This document shows, one piece after another, positions 1 through 10,262 of a stretch of 64,000 bases of DNA. How positions within the stretch are numbered: the first letter of the stretch is position 1; each line of letters starts with the position of its first letter. The notes beneath the pieces are model-generated. The model was not told the DNA's origin. It saw only the letters and a program-made list of their open reading frames with translations, and searched no databases. Origin of the DNA: Mycobacterium paraterrae (lineage in GTDB: Bacteria > Actinomycetota > Actinomycetes > Mycobacteriales > Mycobacteriaceae); the NCBI RefSeq assembly GCF_022430545.2, contig NZ_CP092488.2:62001-126000 (forward strand). The letters are read 5' to 3'. A program made the translations under genes and the position numbers.

Positions 1-465
1 CGGTGACCCGGACTCTTCCTCGCCCTCGACAAACACCGTCACCCCGACCGGTGGATTACCTCCGTGCGCCCGAAATGCCGCCAAATGTGTTGCAATACCA
101 GCCTTGTCGTCGGCGCTGCCGCGCCCGTACAGTCGACCGTCGCGCTCGGTCGGCTCGAAAGGCGGCGACGCCCACTGGTCAGGATCACCTTCGGGCTGCA
201 CATCGTGGTGGGCGTAGAGCAGCACCGTCGGCGCACCCGGGGGCGCGGGATGGCGGGCGATGACGGCGGGCGCACCGCCCTCGCTGACGATCTGAACGTC
301 ACCAAAACCGGCCTCCGACAACAGGTCTGCGGTCGCTTGGGCGCTTCGGTGTACCTGGTCGCGGCGGGCCGGATCGGCCCAGACCGACTGGATGCGGACC
401 AGATTCTCCAGATCGCCGCGTACCGACGGTAGCAGTTCACGGACCCGTTCGACGAGATCGCTCAT
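1..465 (-). CDS. M20-family metallopeptidase (dipeptidase), N-terminal part
   Basis: The reading frame starts at the ATG at 463-465 and runs off the left edge, so only about 155 N-terminal residues are present. Seen motifs are typical of M20 zinc peptidases: LYAHHDVQP (first metal His plus the Asp after it), GRGSADDKAG (bridging Asp) and EGEEESGS (catalytic base Glu pair). The family hydrolyses dipeptides or N-acyl amino acids in the cytoplasm. In M. tuberculosis a peptidase of this type (Rv2522c) lies immediately downstream of acpS-fas on the same strand; the order and orientation here are the same. The family is well supported; the substrate is unknown. Confidence 0.9.
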   Translation of the reverse strand, partial: MSDLVERVRELLPSVRGDLENLVRIQSVWADPARRDQVHRSAQATADLLSEAGFGDVQIVSEGGAPAVIARHPAPPGAPTVLLYAHHDVQPEGDPDQWASPPFEPTERDGRLYGRGSADDKAGIATHLAAFRAHGGNPPVGVTVFVEGEEESGSP

Positions 466-526
466 GTTTCGAGGCTAGTCGAAGTCTCATCCGCCACGTG
501 ATTCACAGGACGCGGCTGGCATCGAC

Positions 527-586
527 GTGCCCACCTCGTAGCGACAACATGGCCGCAGCCGGTAGTTGTCGCTATGAGGCGGGCAC
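527..586. repeat. Dispersed hairpin repeat, copy 1
   Basis: Near-perfect inverted repeat with 22-nt arms (527-548 and 565-586, 20 of 22 pairs) and a 16-nt loop, in the gap between acpS and the M20 peptidase. The left arm begins GTGCCC and ends GCGACAAC. The same arm sequence recurs at 16684-16744. There is no T-run after it, so it is not a classical intrinsic terminator. It may be a small dispersed palindromic element or a transcript-processing hairpin. Confidence 0.8.
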
Positions 587-632
587 AACGACGGCTGTCC
601 AGCTCGAGTGACCGCTGTGACCGTTGTGAACG

Positions 633-1025
633 CTAGGGCATTTCGAGGATCGCGACGGCCGCGGCGGTGTCGGCCTCGTGTGTCAGCGATACGTGGATCG
701 TGACGTCCTTGAGGTGCGTGGCGATGTCGCCGGTGAGCCGCACCCGCGGACGTCCCCACATGTCAGTGACCACTTCGATGTCGCGGTGGATGTCTTCACG
801 CAACACCGGCCGCTGCGAAAACCGCGAGCCCGACCAAGCCTTGATCACGGCCTCCTTGGCAGCCCACCGGGCCGCCAGGTGGCGGGCCGCCGACGAACTC
901 TTGTCCGAGGCGTCGCGCCGCTCACCCGGCGTGAACGTCTCGGCGAAGACCGTTCCCGGCTGGTCGACCTGCTCGGCGAATTCAGTAATGGAGACAAGGT
1001 CTATCCCCACTCCGACGATACTCAT
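633..1025 (-). CDS. acpS: Holo-[acyl-carrier-protein] synthase AcpS
   Basis: The 130-aa product transfers the 4'-phosphopantetheine arm of CoA onto the Ser of acyl carrier domains, here most directly the ACP domain of the adjacent Fas. The N-terminal GVGIDLVSI carries the Mg-binding Asp, and WAAKEAVIKA is the second signature with the Mg-binding Glu. The length is normal for AcpS. It lies 21 bp after fas on the same strand, so co-transcription is likely; the same order is known in M. tuberculosis (Rv2524c-Rv2523c). Confidence 0.96.
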   Translation of the reverse strand: MSIVGVGIDLVSITEFAEQVDQPGTVFAETFTPGERRDASDKSSSAARHLAARWAAKEAVIKAWSGSRFSQRPVLREDIHRDIEVVTDMWGRPRVRLTGDIATHLKDVTIHVSLTHEADTAAAVAILEMP

Positions 1026-1046
1026 TCAGCAGAACCTATCGGATGC

Positions 1047-4000
1047 CTAGCGCGCGTAGACGTCGTCGTCACCGAGACGCGCGTCGGCATCGAGCAACAT
1101 CGCCGCTTCCTGCCGCTTCTCCGACACCTCGTGGTCGAAGCGTCGGTCGGCGGGCCGCTCGTACAACGGGCGGCCCCCGGCGATCGCGGAGGCCAGACGA
1201 CGCTGGCCGGCCAGCAGGCGGGCGTCGGCCCGGCGCTGGTAGTCCGCCCGTTGCTCGGCATCCAGGGTCGCCATGAAGGCCTCGGGATGCACCAGGGCAA
1301 CCAGACCGGAGACGTGGCCAAACCCAAGGCTGGTCACCAGACCGGCCTTCAGCGGGAACTTCTCGCCGAGTCGCAAAGTCTCACGGATCCAGACGAAGTG
1401 CGCGGAGTCGGCCAGTTCGTCGTCGACACAGTCGAGGCTGCGGTTCGGCGGGATCACGCCGTCGCGCAGGATCTGGCACAGACCCATCATCTGGAAGACC
1501 GCCGCGCCACCCTTGGCGTGGCCGGTGAGGCTCTTCTGCGACACGATGAACAACGGCGCACCGTCGGACCGGCCGATCGAATCCGCCAGTCGCTCATGCA
1601 TTTCCGTCTCGTTGGGGTCATTGGCCAGCGTCGAGGTGTCGTGCTTGGAGATCACCGCGACGTCGTCGGCGCCGACACCCAGCTTGGCCAACGCCCTGGC
1701 CAGCGGCGAGTCTTTACCTCCCCGGCCGGCACCCAGCGCGCCCAGGCCGGGGGCCGGGATCGAGGTGTGCACACCGTCGGCGAACGACTGCGCGTAACCG
1801 ACCACCGCCAGCACCGGCAGACCCATCTTGAGGGCAAGGTCGCCGCGGGCCAGCAGAATGGTCCCACCGCCCTGGGCTTCGAGGAAGCCGAGCCGGCGAC
1901 GGTCGTTGGGCCGGGAGAACTTCGAGTCGCTGATTCCCCTGCCGCGCATCATCGAGGTGTCGGCCGTGGCGGCCATGTCACCGAAGCCGATGATGGCTTC
2001 CAGCGTCAGGTCGTCGAATCCGCCGGCCACGACGAGTTCGGCCTTGCCGAGCCGGATCTTGTCCATGCCCTCTTCGACCGACACCGCCGCGGTGGCGCAC
2101 GCGCCGACCGGGTGGATCATCGCGCCGTAGCTGCCCACGTAGGACTGAATCACGTGCGCGGCGACGACATTCGGCAGGACCTCCTGCAAGATGTCGTTCG
2201 GCTTGTTCCGGCCCAGCAGGTTTCCGTGGTACATCGTCTGCATCGACGTCATACCGCCCATCCCGGTGCCCTGGGTGCTGGCCACCAGGCCGGGGTGCAC
2301 CCAGCGCATCAGCTCGGTCGGGGTGAAGCCGGACGACAGGAACGCGTCGACGGTAGCGACGATGTTCCACAACGCCACCCGGTCGATCGAGCTGGCCATG
2401 TCCTGGCTGATCCCGAACACCGTCGGGTCGAAGCCGGTAGGGATCTGCGCACCGACGGTCCGCGACAGCTTCGTCTTGCGTGGCACCCGAATCTCGGTGC
2501 CCGCCTTGCGCGTAACCTGCCAGTCACTCGAGCCTGGGATCGGCTGGACCACTGTGTGCTCGGCATCGAACTGGGCAAACCCGCGGGCGTCGGCCTCCGA
2601 GGAGACGACGAACGTGAAGTCCTTGTCCAGGAAGACGCTCACCATCAGCGGGGAGGCGTGGTCGGGGTCGATCGCGCCGTCGTCGACGAACTCGCGGATG
2701 CCGACGCGCTCGACCACTGTGTCGTGATAGCGCTCGACCAGCTCCGCCTCGTCGACCAGATCACCTGACGCAGTGTCGTACCAGCCCGGCGTCGGGTCTT
2801 CTTCCCACTTGATCAGCCCTGTGGTCCAAGCCAATTCGAGCACGCCGGCGGCCGACAGTTCGTTGTCGACCTCCATCTCGAAGCGGGTCCGCGACGAGCC
2901 GTACGGGCCGAGTTCGGCGCCGCCGACGATGACCACCAACTCCGACGGGTCGACGTCGAGGCGGTCCCACGCCGGCGGGGGTGCCGGATTGAATCCGCGC
3001 GGCGGCGACGGCAGGGCCGCGATGGTGCCCTCGGCGGCGGCGTCGGCCCGCTCTTCGGCGGCGGAGGCCGCGACCTCCTCGCGGGCCTTGGCGGCCAGCT
3101 CGGCCATGTCCAGCTCGACGTCGCCGAGACCGCCGGTGAAGTCGACCTTGACCGGCGAGACGGCCGCGGCGGCGCGCGACTCGACGTCGCAGAGCCCGAG
3201 CAGCATGTCGGCCATCTCGTCGGTGGAATACGTTGTCACACCGGCTTCTTCGACGGCGCTCACGATCGCGTCGTTGTGCCCCATCAGCCCGGTGCCACGA
3301 GTCCAGCCGATCAGCGCGTGGGCCAGGCTGACGCGTTGCGCCCAGGACGATTCGGCGCCCCAGCGGGTCACCACGGCGTCCAGCGCCGACTTCGCTTCAC
3401 CGTAGGCGCCGTCACCACCGAACATCCCGCGGTTGGGCGAGCCCGGCAGCACCACATGCAGCCGTGAGGCGATGTCGCGCTCCGCGCCGATCTTCGACAG
3501 ACCACCGATCAGTCGCTGCACGGCCCACAGCAGGACCTTCATCTCCATCTCGGAGCGCGAACCGGCCTCGGACAGGTCGCCGACCACCCGCGGCGCCGCG
3601 AACGGGAACAGCAGCGTCGGCGTTTGGGCGTTCTTGATGTGAATCGACTGCGGCCCAAGGCTTTCCGACTGCTCGTGGCCGATCCAGTCGGCGAGCGCGT
3701 CGATGTCGGAATACGACGCCATGTTGGCCGCGACCACCCACAACGAGGCGCCGAAACGGGCGTGGTCGCGGTAGAGGTTGCGGTAGAACGCCAGCCTGTC
3801 GTCGTCGAGTTTCGAGGTGGTGGCGATGACGGTGGCCCCGCCGTCGAGTAGCTTGCCGACCACCGACGCGGCGATCGAGCCCTTCGACGCACCGGTCACC
3901 ACGGCGACTTCGGCGCTGTATCGACCGGGCTCCGGGTTTTCCGCGCCGGCCGCGATGCGGCCGTACAGCGAGGCGTGGATCTGACGTCCAGCCGCCAGAG

Positions 4001-7000
4001 CCTTGCCCTGCCACCAGGTTGCCTGCGTGGCAACCACGTGGCCGGCACCCTCGAAGCGCTCAGAGATGCGTGCCCAGTCGGCGTCGGCTTCGTCGTCGTC
4101 GATCAGCCACAGCTTGACCAGATCCTCACGCGCACTGGCCCACCGGTCGTCGAACACGACTGCCTTCTTGCCGTCGAACACCGGCGCCACCAACCGCGGC
4201 CAGTCCGCGCCGAGCTCGGCGGTTACCAGGTCGATCAGCTCGGCGTCGGTCGCAGCCGGCGGTACGCTGACCTTCTCGTCGAGCCCCAACTGACCGAGCA
4301 CCAAGCGGGCCGCGGAGGCGAGCACCCCGTCGCGGCCGGTGATCTGGTCGGTGAACTCGCTCAACGCGGCGGCGTCGACGGTCGCGCCGCCCCCACCACC
4401 GCTGGACGGCAACGCCACCGCGATGCCCCGGCGGGCCGCCACGGAGGTGACAGCGGCGTCGATGACGCTGTCTACCGCGGCGGCATCCGCCAGCGCACCT
4501 TCGTGCAGGTTGCCCAGCGAGCCGCCACGGACGCTGGTTCCCTCACGAGTCCCGAGTGCCACCTCGACGGTGACGTGTTTGACCCAGCCTTCGCCCAATT
4601 CCCAGGTCTTGGTCACCCGTTCGGCGATCGCGGCGGGACGCTTACCGGACGGGCCGAGGACGGTCCGCAGCTGGTCGTTGATCGCATCGGAAAGCACTGG
4701 GCCGTAAGGCTTGTAGGTGCGGGCCAGCTTGGTTACCTGCGCGCGCAGCCCGGCCAGGTCGGCTTCCGCGGCGCCGTCGATCGCACCGAGGTTCAGCTCG
4801 GATCCCAGATCGACCAGCAACTGGTTGCGTCGCGACGAGGCACCGTCGGTGATGGACTCGATGGAGTCCAGTTCCTCGATCTGGTCGATGCGCATCTTCG
4901 CCGACAGCGCGATCAATGCGAGGGTCGCGTCGGCGGCGTCGAACCCGATGTCGTCGGGTCTCGGAGCACCGGACGGAGCTACGGCGGGAGCGGCAGCGGC
5001 AGGGGTGGCCTCAGATGAAGGTGCGCCTTCCGATTCGGCCGGCTCATCGACAGCGATGTCCTCGGGTTCGGGATCGGTGTCGGTGGCGAACAGCACCGCG
5101 GCGTCACGCTCAGCGTTGAGCACTTCGACTGTGCTGTGCGCGTATTCGGGCAGCTTGAGGGTGTTGGTGGCCAGCCCCGCTACCGTCGGCGCGGACTTCA
5201 CACCGATCTCGACGAACCGTTCCACACCCAGACCGCCGGCGGCCTCCTCGGTGAACAGCAGATCCTGGGTTTCGATCCAGCGCACCGGGCTGGCGAACTG
5301 CCAGGCCAGCAGCTCGATGATCAACGTGCGCGCCAGGTCGAACGGACGCTCGTTGCGCCAGTAGTCGTAGTTCTCCAGGATCTCGTCGAGCGGCTCGGCC
5401 GGCACCAGATCCCGGACCTCTTGGATGAAGTCACGGTCCAGCGTGAACGGCCGCGGCACCAGGTTCGGAATGTAGCGCCCGATGATCACCTTGGGGTCCT
5501 TGCCGCGTGGCATCGCCCGCTCCAACGAGCGGCGGAAGTCGGCCACACCGACGCGCAGCACCTCCGAGTGGAAGGGCACGTCGATGCCCGGCACGAGAAT
5601 GAAAGACCGTTTGCCTCCGGAGATTTCGCGACGACGCTCCACCTCTGCCTCGAGCTCTTCCAGACCACGAACCGTCCCGGCGATCGCGTACTGCGAGCCA
5701 CGCAGGTTGAAGTTGACGATCTGCAGGAATTCCCCAGTGCGCTGGGAGATCTCGTTGACGAACTCCACGACGTCGGCGTCGTCGAGGTCGATCTGCGACG
5801 GCCGGATCGCGGCCAGCCGGTAGTTGGAGCGGCCCATTTCGTCGCGCGGCACGATGTCGTGCATGTTGGAGCCACGCTGGAACACGGTCTCCAGCAACGC
5901 TTCCAGACCGTAGATGTCGCTGACGCAGGCCAGCGCGGTGTACTCGCCGACCGAGTGACCGCAGGCGATCGCGTCTTCGACGAAGGCGCCCTGCTCACGC
6001 ATCTCGGCCACCTGCGCGCTGGCCACCGTCGCCATCGCGACCTGGGTGAACTGTGTCAGATACAGCACTCCTTCGGGGTGCTGGTAGTGCACTCCGCTGG
6101 CGATCAGGCTGGTCGGGTTGTCCCGAACGACATGCAGGATCGAGAAGCCCAGGGTCTCGCGGGTGTATTTGTCCGCGTCGTCCCACACCTTGCGGGCGGC
6201 CTTCGAGCGGGCCCGGACATCCATACCCATGCCCTTGTGCTGAATGCCCTGACCCGGGAACGCGTAGACCGTCTTGGGCGAGGCCAGGCGCGCGGTCGCC
6301 GACATCACCAGATCCGAGCCGATCCGGGCGGCGATCTCGAGAACCTCTGCGCCTTGGTCGATTCCGACGCGGTCGACACGGAAGTCGACCTCGTCACCCG
6401 GGCGGACCATGCCCAGGAAGCGGGCCGTCCAGCCGATCAGGCGGGCCGGCGGGCGGGCCTGGCCGTCGGTGGCGGTAACCACGTGTTGCGCGGCGGCCGA
6501 CAGCCACATGCCGTGCACGATCGGCGAATCGAGGCCGGCCAGCAGGGCGGCGGCGCGGTCGGTGTGAATGGGATTGTGGTCGCCGGAGACCACGGCGAAC
6601 GGCCGCATGTCGACCGGAGCGGTGAGCGTGACGTCGCGGCGGCGGCGACGCGGTGTGTCGGTGGTGTTCTCGGACACCGCGCCGCCGGCCCGCTGTGGGT
6701 CGCTCAGTTCGGCGGGTCCGGTGCGGCCGCGGATCGCGAACCGCTCCTCCATGGTGGCGAGCACTGTGCGGTCAGCGTCTGCAACCGTCACCGAGATCGG
6801 CACGACCCGGCCCACTTCGGTGTCGATGGCCACCGAAGCTGTTGCGGTGACGATCAATTCGGCCGGCACTTTCGGCAGCGCGGAGACCAGGTGGGCGGCG
6901 TGGTCCAGGTGCACCAAGCTCAGCAGACCCTCGACGACGGGAACGCCCGCGCCGGTCACCGCCGAACCGATGGCCGCGAAAACGGCCGGCCAGCAGCGCC

Positions 7001-10000
7001 CGACCAGAGCGTCGGGAACGGTGGTCAGCGTCGGGGCCAGCGGCTCACCGAAGGTCGCGGTGACGCCGGTGTGGTCGGCGACCCGCTCGGGATCCCAGTG
7101 CACGGTCACAGTCGCCGTGCCGTTGTGCACCCGGGGCAGCGTCTCAGGGCTGTCGGCGCCGGCGGCGATGGCCAGCACGGCACGCATCGCCTCGACCGCA
7201 TCCTTGGTGCGGATCACCGGCATGCCGCCGTCAATGGTGTTGGCGGGCAGGCTGAATCGGATGTCGATCCACACCCCGGCGATCGGAACGCTCAGCACGA
7301 CGTGGTCGTCCTCGACGACCAGGCGTGCCCCGGTTGACGAATGCGTGGCCTGCGGCTCCTCGGGCCCGTCATGCACCTGCCAGTCGGCGGGGTCGGCGAT
7401 GCGGTGCACCGGGTTGATCGCAACCCGGCCGGCCCACAACACATCCGGGGCGTCGAGCACGGTGGCCAGCGGCCCGCGCACGTCGACGCGGCCCTGGCGG
7501 CGGGCAGTGACCGGTGTCGGGGTCGCACCGGTGGCGAGCACCTCGTCGACGGCGGCCTGCTCGAAGCGGTCGAGCAAATCGCCGACGGGCTCGTCGAGCC
7601 GGGTGATGCCGGCGACCGCGGCGGTGCCGGGGATGATGCAGACCTGGTCGGCGTCGTAGCGCGCGTCGTGGGCTTGCCACAGCGAGTCACTGCGCCACCA
7701 CCGGCGGACATCCTTATCGATCACCGGCACGAAGTTCACCGGCTTGCCCGGCGTCTTGCACTGCGTGACGAAGAACGGCACGTCGGCTGGATGCAGCTGC
7801 ACAGTGGCGGCGTCCGGGTACCGGGCGACCAGCGCGGCGATCGCATCGTCGGGATGCTGCAACAGTTCTGGGTCGGCGAACAAGGTCTCGATCGGCCCGG
7901 AGTCGTGCGGATGCAGCCGCGCCTCGGCGCGTTGCAGCATCGCCTCGAAGCGCTCGACCCAGGTGTCGGCCAGCCACGGGCTGCCGGGCGCGGCGGTGTC
8001 GGCGGTGCTGTCTCCGTCGCCGATCGCCAGCTCGACGTAGCGCTGCAGCCACTGCAGGTAGGTCATCTCGCCGACGTCGCCGAAATACGGCTTGGCGGTG
8101 TTGGCCATCGCGGCGATGATCTCGTCGCGGCGGGCCGCGACGGCCTCGGCGTCACCGGCGACCTCGTCGAGCAGGCGGCCGCAACGTGAGGCGGTGTTGT
8201 CGATCTCGTGGATGTCGGCGCCGAGCTGGCTGCGGCCAGAAGCCATGCCGCCCTGCGCTTTTCCGGCACCGACCCACTGGTCGGTGCCCTGGATGTCGAC
8301 CAGCATCTGCTTGACCGACGGCGACGTCGTGGCCTCCAGCGTGGCCATCGCGGCGGTGCCGACCAGGATGCCGTCGACCGGCATCAGCGGGAAGCCATAG
8401 GACTGCGCCCAACGCCCGGACAAGTATTCGGCTGCCTGTTCGGGGGTGCCGATGCCGCCGCCGACGCAGACGGTGATGTTGGGCCGCGACCGCAGTTCGG
8501 AGTAGGTGGCCAGCAGCAGGTCGTCGAGGTCCTCCCAGGAGTGGTGGCCGCCGGCGCGCCCGCCTTCGACGTGCATGATGACCGGCTTGGTCGGCACTTC
8601 GGTGGCGATGCGGATGACCGAGCGGATCTGCTCGACGGTGCCCGGCTTGAACACGACGTGAGAGATGCCGATCTCGTTGAGTTCCTCGATCAGCTCGACG
8701 GCCTCTTCGAGTTCCGGGATGCCGGCGCTGACGACCACGCCGTCGATCGCGGCACCGGCCTGGCGGGCCTTTTGCACCAAGCGTTTTCCGCCGACCTGGA
8801 GCTTCCACAGGTAGGGGTCGAGGAACAGCGAGTTGAACTGGTAGGTACGGCCCGGCTCGAGCAGCTGGGACAGCTCTTCGACTCGGTTGTTGAAAATCGG
8901 CTCGGTGACCTGCCCGCCACCGGCGAGCTCGGACCAGTGGCCGGCGTTGGCGGCGGCCGCGACGATCTTGGCGTCGACCGTGGTCGGGGTCATGCCGGCG
9001 AGCAGGATCGGCGATCGGCCGGTGAGCCGGGTGAACTTGGTGGACAGTTTGACCCGCCCGTCGGGCAGGCTGACCACCGACGGCGCGTAGCTCGACCACG
9101 GCCGGGCCACCTCCGGGACGGCACCGACCGTGAAAAGGTTGCGCTGTCCGCCGCGCGTGGCGGCGGGCACGATGCCGACGCCGAGACCGCGGATGATCGG
9201 CGCGGTCAGCCTCGTCAGGATGTCGCCGGGGCCAAGGTCGAGGATCCAGCGGGCGCCTGCCTCGTGGACCTGGATCACCTCGTCCACCCAGTCGACGGGA
9301 TGCACCAGAATCGCCTCGGCCATCGCGCGGGACAGCTCGACGTCGATGCCCACCCGTTCGGCCCATTCGCCGACGATGTCGATGCTGTCGGCCAGTCGCG
9401 GAGTGTGGAAACCGACCTCGACCTGCACGGCGTCGAAGACCGGTGAGAAGACGTCACCGCCGCGGAGCTTGTTCTTCCGGTCGGCTTCTTCCTTCTCCGA
9501 AATCTGCTTGCAGTACAGCTCGAAGCGGGACAGCTGCTCGGGCGTGCCGGTGATGACGACCGAGCGCCGACCGTTGCGGATCGACAAGACCGGCGGCAGC
9601 ACGGTGCGTACGTCTTGGGAAAAGTCTTCGAGCAGGCGGTAAATGCGCTCGGGGTCGGCGTTGCTGACCGAGACCATCGGCGAACGGTCACCGAGCACCG
9701 AGATCCCGCGCCGGCGGGCGACCAGCGTCCCGGCGGCACCGATCAGTTGTGCCATCGCCAGCAGCTCGATGTCGCGGGCTCCCCCGCCCTTCAGCGCCTC
9801 CACCGCGAGAATGCCTTGGGAGTGTCCGACGACCGCCACCGGCGGAGTGGCCAGCAGGTCCATTCCCTGACGGGCCAGGGTGCGGACGGCGGCGATTTGG
9901 GTGAGCAGGACGCCGGGCAGCGAGACCGCCGCCGAGGTCAGGTGCTTCTCCGATGGAACCGGGTCTTCGGCAGCCAGCGCCCGCACCCATTTCAGCGGCT

Positions 10001-10262
10001 CGAAGCCGATCGGGCGGACGACGACGAGCTCGTCGGCCACCGGCTCGAGCAGCAGATCCACCTCGCCCGCCAATGTGGCCAGCTCGGCCTCGATACCGGA
10101 CGACGAGACCAACTCTTCCAACGTCTCCAGCCAGGCACCGCCCTGTCCACCGAACGCCACCGCATAGGGCTCGCCGGCGGTCAGACGGTCGACCAGCGCA
10201 TGAGTGGTCGAGGAGACTCCGTCGCGCTCATCGGACACTCGATGGTGTTCATAGATCGTCAC
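1047..10262 (-). CDS. fas: Type I multifunctional fatty acid synthase
   Basis: The 3071-aa single-chain synthase makes C16-C26 acyl-CoAs that feed membrane lipids and mycolate synthesis. Domains in order, with markers seen: acetyltransferase (GHSQG near 147), FMN enoyl reductase (LAGMTPTT near 422), MaoC-like dehydratase (SGDHNPIH near 1226), malonyl/palmitoyl transferase (GHSVG near 1436), Ala/Pro-rich linker and ACP (phosphopantetheine Ser in DSIES near 1800), ketoreductase (VTGASKGS near 2127) and ketosynthase (nucleophile Cys in GACATAA near 2719). The start MTIYEHHRVS aligns with known mycobacterial Fas starts. The frame is uninterrupted and full length. acpS follows directly; the promoter must lie in the 474-bp gap upstream. 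Confidence 0.98.
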   Translation of the reverse strand: MTIYEHHRVSDERDGVSSTTHALVDRLTAGEPYAVAFGGQGGAWLETLEELVSSSGIEAELATLAGEVDLLLEPVADELVVVRPIGFEPLKWVRALAAEDPVPSEKHLTSAAVSLPGVLLTQIAAVRTLARQGMDLLATPPVAVVGHSQGILAVEALKGGGARDIELLAMAQLIGAAGTLVARRRGISVLGDRSPMVSVSNADPERIYRLLEDFSQDVRTVLPPVLSIRNGRRSVVITGTPEQLSRFELYCKQISEKEEADRKNKLRGGDVFSPVFDAVQVEVGFHTPRLADSIDIVGEWAERVGIDVELSRAMAEAILVHPVDWVDEVIQVHEAGARWILDLGPGDILTRLTAPIIRGLGVGIVPAATRGGQRNLFTVGAVPEVARPWSSYAPSVVSLPDGRVKLSTKFTRLTGRSPILLAGMTPTTVDAKIVAAAANAGHWSELAGGGQVTEPIFNNRVEELSQLLEPGRTYQFNSLFLDPYLWKLQVGGKRLVQKARQAGAAIDGVVVSAGIPELEEAVELIEELNEIGISHVVFKPGTVEQIRSVIRIATEVPTKPVIMHVEGGRAGGHHSWEDLDDLLLATYSELRSRPNITVCVGGGIGTPEQAAEYLSGRWAQSYGFPLMPVDGILVGTAAMATLEATTSPSVKQMLVDIQGTDQWVGAGKAQGGMASGRSQLGADIHEIDNTASRCGRLLDEVAGDAEAVAARRDEIIAAMANTAKPYFGDVGEMTYLQWLQRYVELAIGDGDSTADTAAPGSPWLADTWVERFEAMLQRAEARLHPHDSGPIETLFADPELLQHPDDAIAALVARYPDAATVQLHPADVPFFVTQCKTPGKPVNFVPVIDKDVRRWWRSDSLWQAHDARYDADQVCIIPGTAAVAGITRLDEPVGDLLDRFEQAAVDEVLATGATPTPVTARRQGRVDVRGPLATVLDAPDVLWAGRVAINPVHRIADPADWQVHDGPEEPQATHSSTGARLVVEDDHVVLSVPIAGVWIDIRFSLPANTIDGGMPVIRTKDAVEAMRAVLAIAAGADSPETLPRVHNGTATVTVHWDPERVADHTGVTATFGEPLAPTLTTVPDALVGRCWPAVFAAIGSAVTGAGVPVVEGLLSLVHLDHAAHLVSALPKVPAELIVTATASVAIDTEVGRVVPISVTVADADRTVLATMEERFAIRGRTGPAELSDPQRAGGAVSENTTDTPRRRRRDVTLTAPVDMRPFAVVSGDHNPIHTDRAAALLAGLDSPIVHGMWLSAAAQHVVTATDGQARPPARLIGWTARFLGMVRPGDEVDFRVDRVGIDQGAEVLEIAARIGSDLVMSATARLASPKTVYAFPGQGIQHKGMGMDVRARSKAARKVWDDADKYTRETLGFSILHVVRDNPTSLIASGVHYQHPEGVLYLTQFTQVAMATVASAQVAEMREQGAFVEDAIACGHSVGEYTALACVSDIYGLEALLETVFQRGSNMHDIVPRDEMGRSNYRLAAIRPSQIDLDDADVVEFVNEISQRTGEFLQIVNFNLRGSQYAIAGTVRGLEELEAEVERRREISGGKRSFILVPGIDVPFHSEVLRVGVADFRRSLERAMPRGKDPKVIIGRYIPNLVPRPFTLDRDFIQEVRDLVPAEPLDEILENYDYWRNERPFDLARTLIIELLAWQFASPVRWIETQDLLFTEEAAGGLGVERFVEIGVKSAPTVAGLATNTLKLPEYAHSTVEVLNAERDAAVLFATDTDPEPEDIAVDEPAESEGAPSSEATPAAAAPAVAPSGAPRPDDIGFDAADATLALIALSAKMRIDQIEELDSIESITDGASSRRNQLLVDLGSELNLGAIDGAAEADLAGLRAQVTKLARTYKPYGPVLSDAINDQLRTVLGPSGKRPAAIAERVTKTWELGEGWVKHVTVEVALGTREGTSVRGGSLGNLHEGALADAAAVDSVIDAAVTSVAARRGIAVALPSSGGGGGATVDAAALSEFTDQITGRDGVLASAARLVLGQLGLDEKVSVPPAATDAELIDLVTAELGADWPRLVAPVFDGKKAVVFDDRWASAREDLVKLWLIDDDEADADWARISERFEGAGHVVATQATWWQGKALAAGRQIHASLYGRIAAGAENPEPGRYSAEVAVVTGASKGSIAASVVGKLLDGGATVIATTSKLDDDRLAFYRNLYRDHARFGASLWVVAANMASYSDIDALADWIGHEQSESLGPQSIHIKNAQTPTLLFPFAAPRVVGDLSEAGSRSEMEMKVLLWAVQRLIGGLSKIGAERDIASRLHVVLPGSPNRGMFGGDGAYGEAKSALDAVVTRWGAESSWAQRVSLAHALIGWTRGTGLMGHNDAIVSAVEEAGVTTYSTDEMADMLLGLCDVESRAAAAVSPVKVDFTGGLGDVELDMAELAAKAREEVAASAAEERADAAAEGTIAALPSPPRGFNPAPPPAWDRLDVDPSELVVIVGGAELGPYGSSRTRFEMEVDNELSAAGVLELAWTTGLIKWEEDPTPGWYDTASGDLVDEAELVERYHDTVVERVGIREFVDDGAIDPDHASPLMVSVFLDKDFTFVVSSEADARGFAQFDAEHTVVQPIPGSSDWQVTRKAGTEIRVPRKTKLSRTVGAQIPTGFDPTVFGISQDMASSIDRVALWNIVATVDAFLSSGFTPTELMRWVHPGLVASTQGTGMGGMTSMQTMYHGNLLGRNKPNDILQEVLPNVVAAHVIQSYVGSYGAMIHPVGACATAAVSVEEGMDKIRLGKAELVVAGGFDDLTLEAIIGFGDMAATADTSMMRGRGISDSKFSRPNDRRRLGFLEAQGGGTILLARGDLALKMGLPVLAVVGYAQSFADGVHTSIPAPGLGALGAGRGGKDSPLARALAKLGVGADDVAVISKHDTSTLANDPNETEMHERLADSIGRSDGAPLFIVSQKSLTGHAKGGAAVFQMMGLCQILRDGVIPPNRSLDCVDDELADSAHFVWIRETLRLGEKFPLKAGLVTSLGFGHVSGLVALVHPEAFMATLDAEQRADYQRRADARLLAGQRRLASAIAGGRPLYERPADRRFDHEVSEKRQEAAMLLDADARLGDDDVYAR

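Noticed and set aside
678..2768. 696-codon open frame on the plus strand
   Set aside because: It lies wholly antisense to the fas ketosynthase region in high-GC DNA. Its composition (His, Arg, Gly, Val-rich) is typical of frame shadows, and it has no recognisable domain.
5136..7337. 733-codon open frame on the plus strand
   Set aside because: It is antisense to the fas transferase and dehydratase domains; same shadow composition and no ribosome site.
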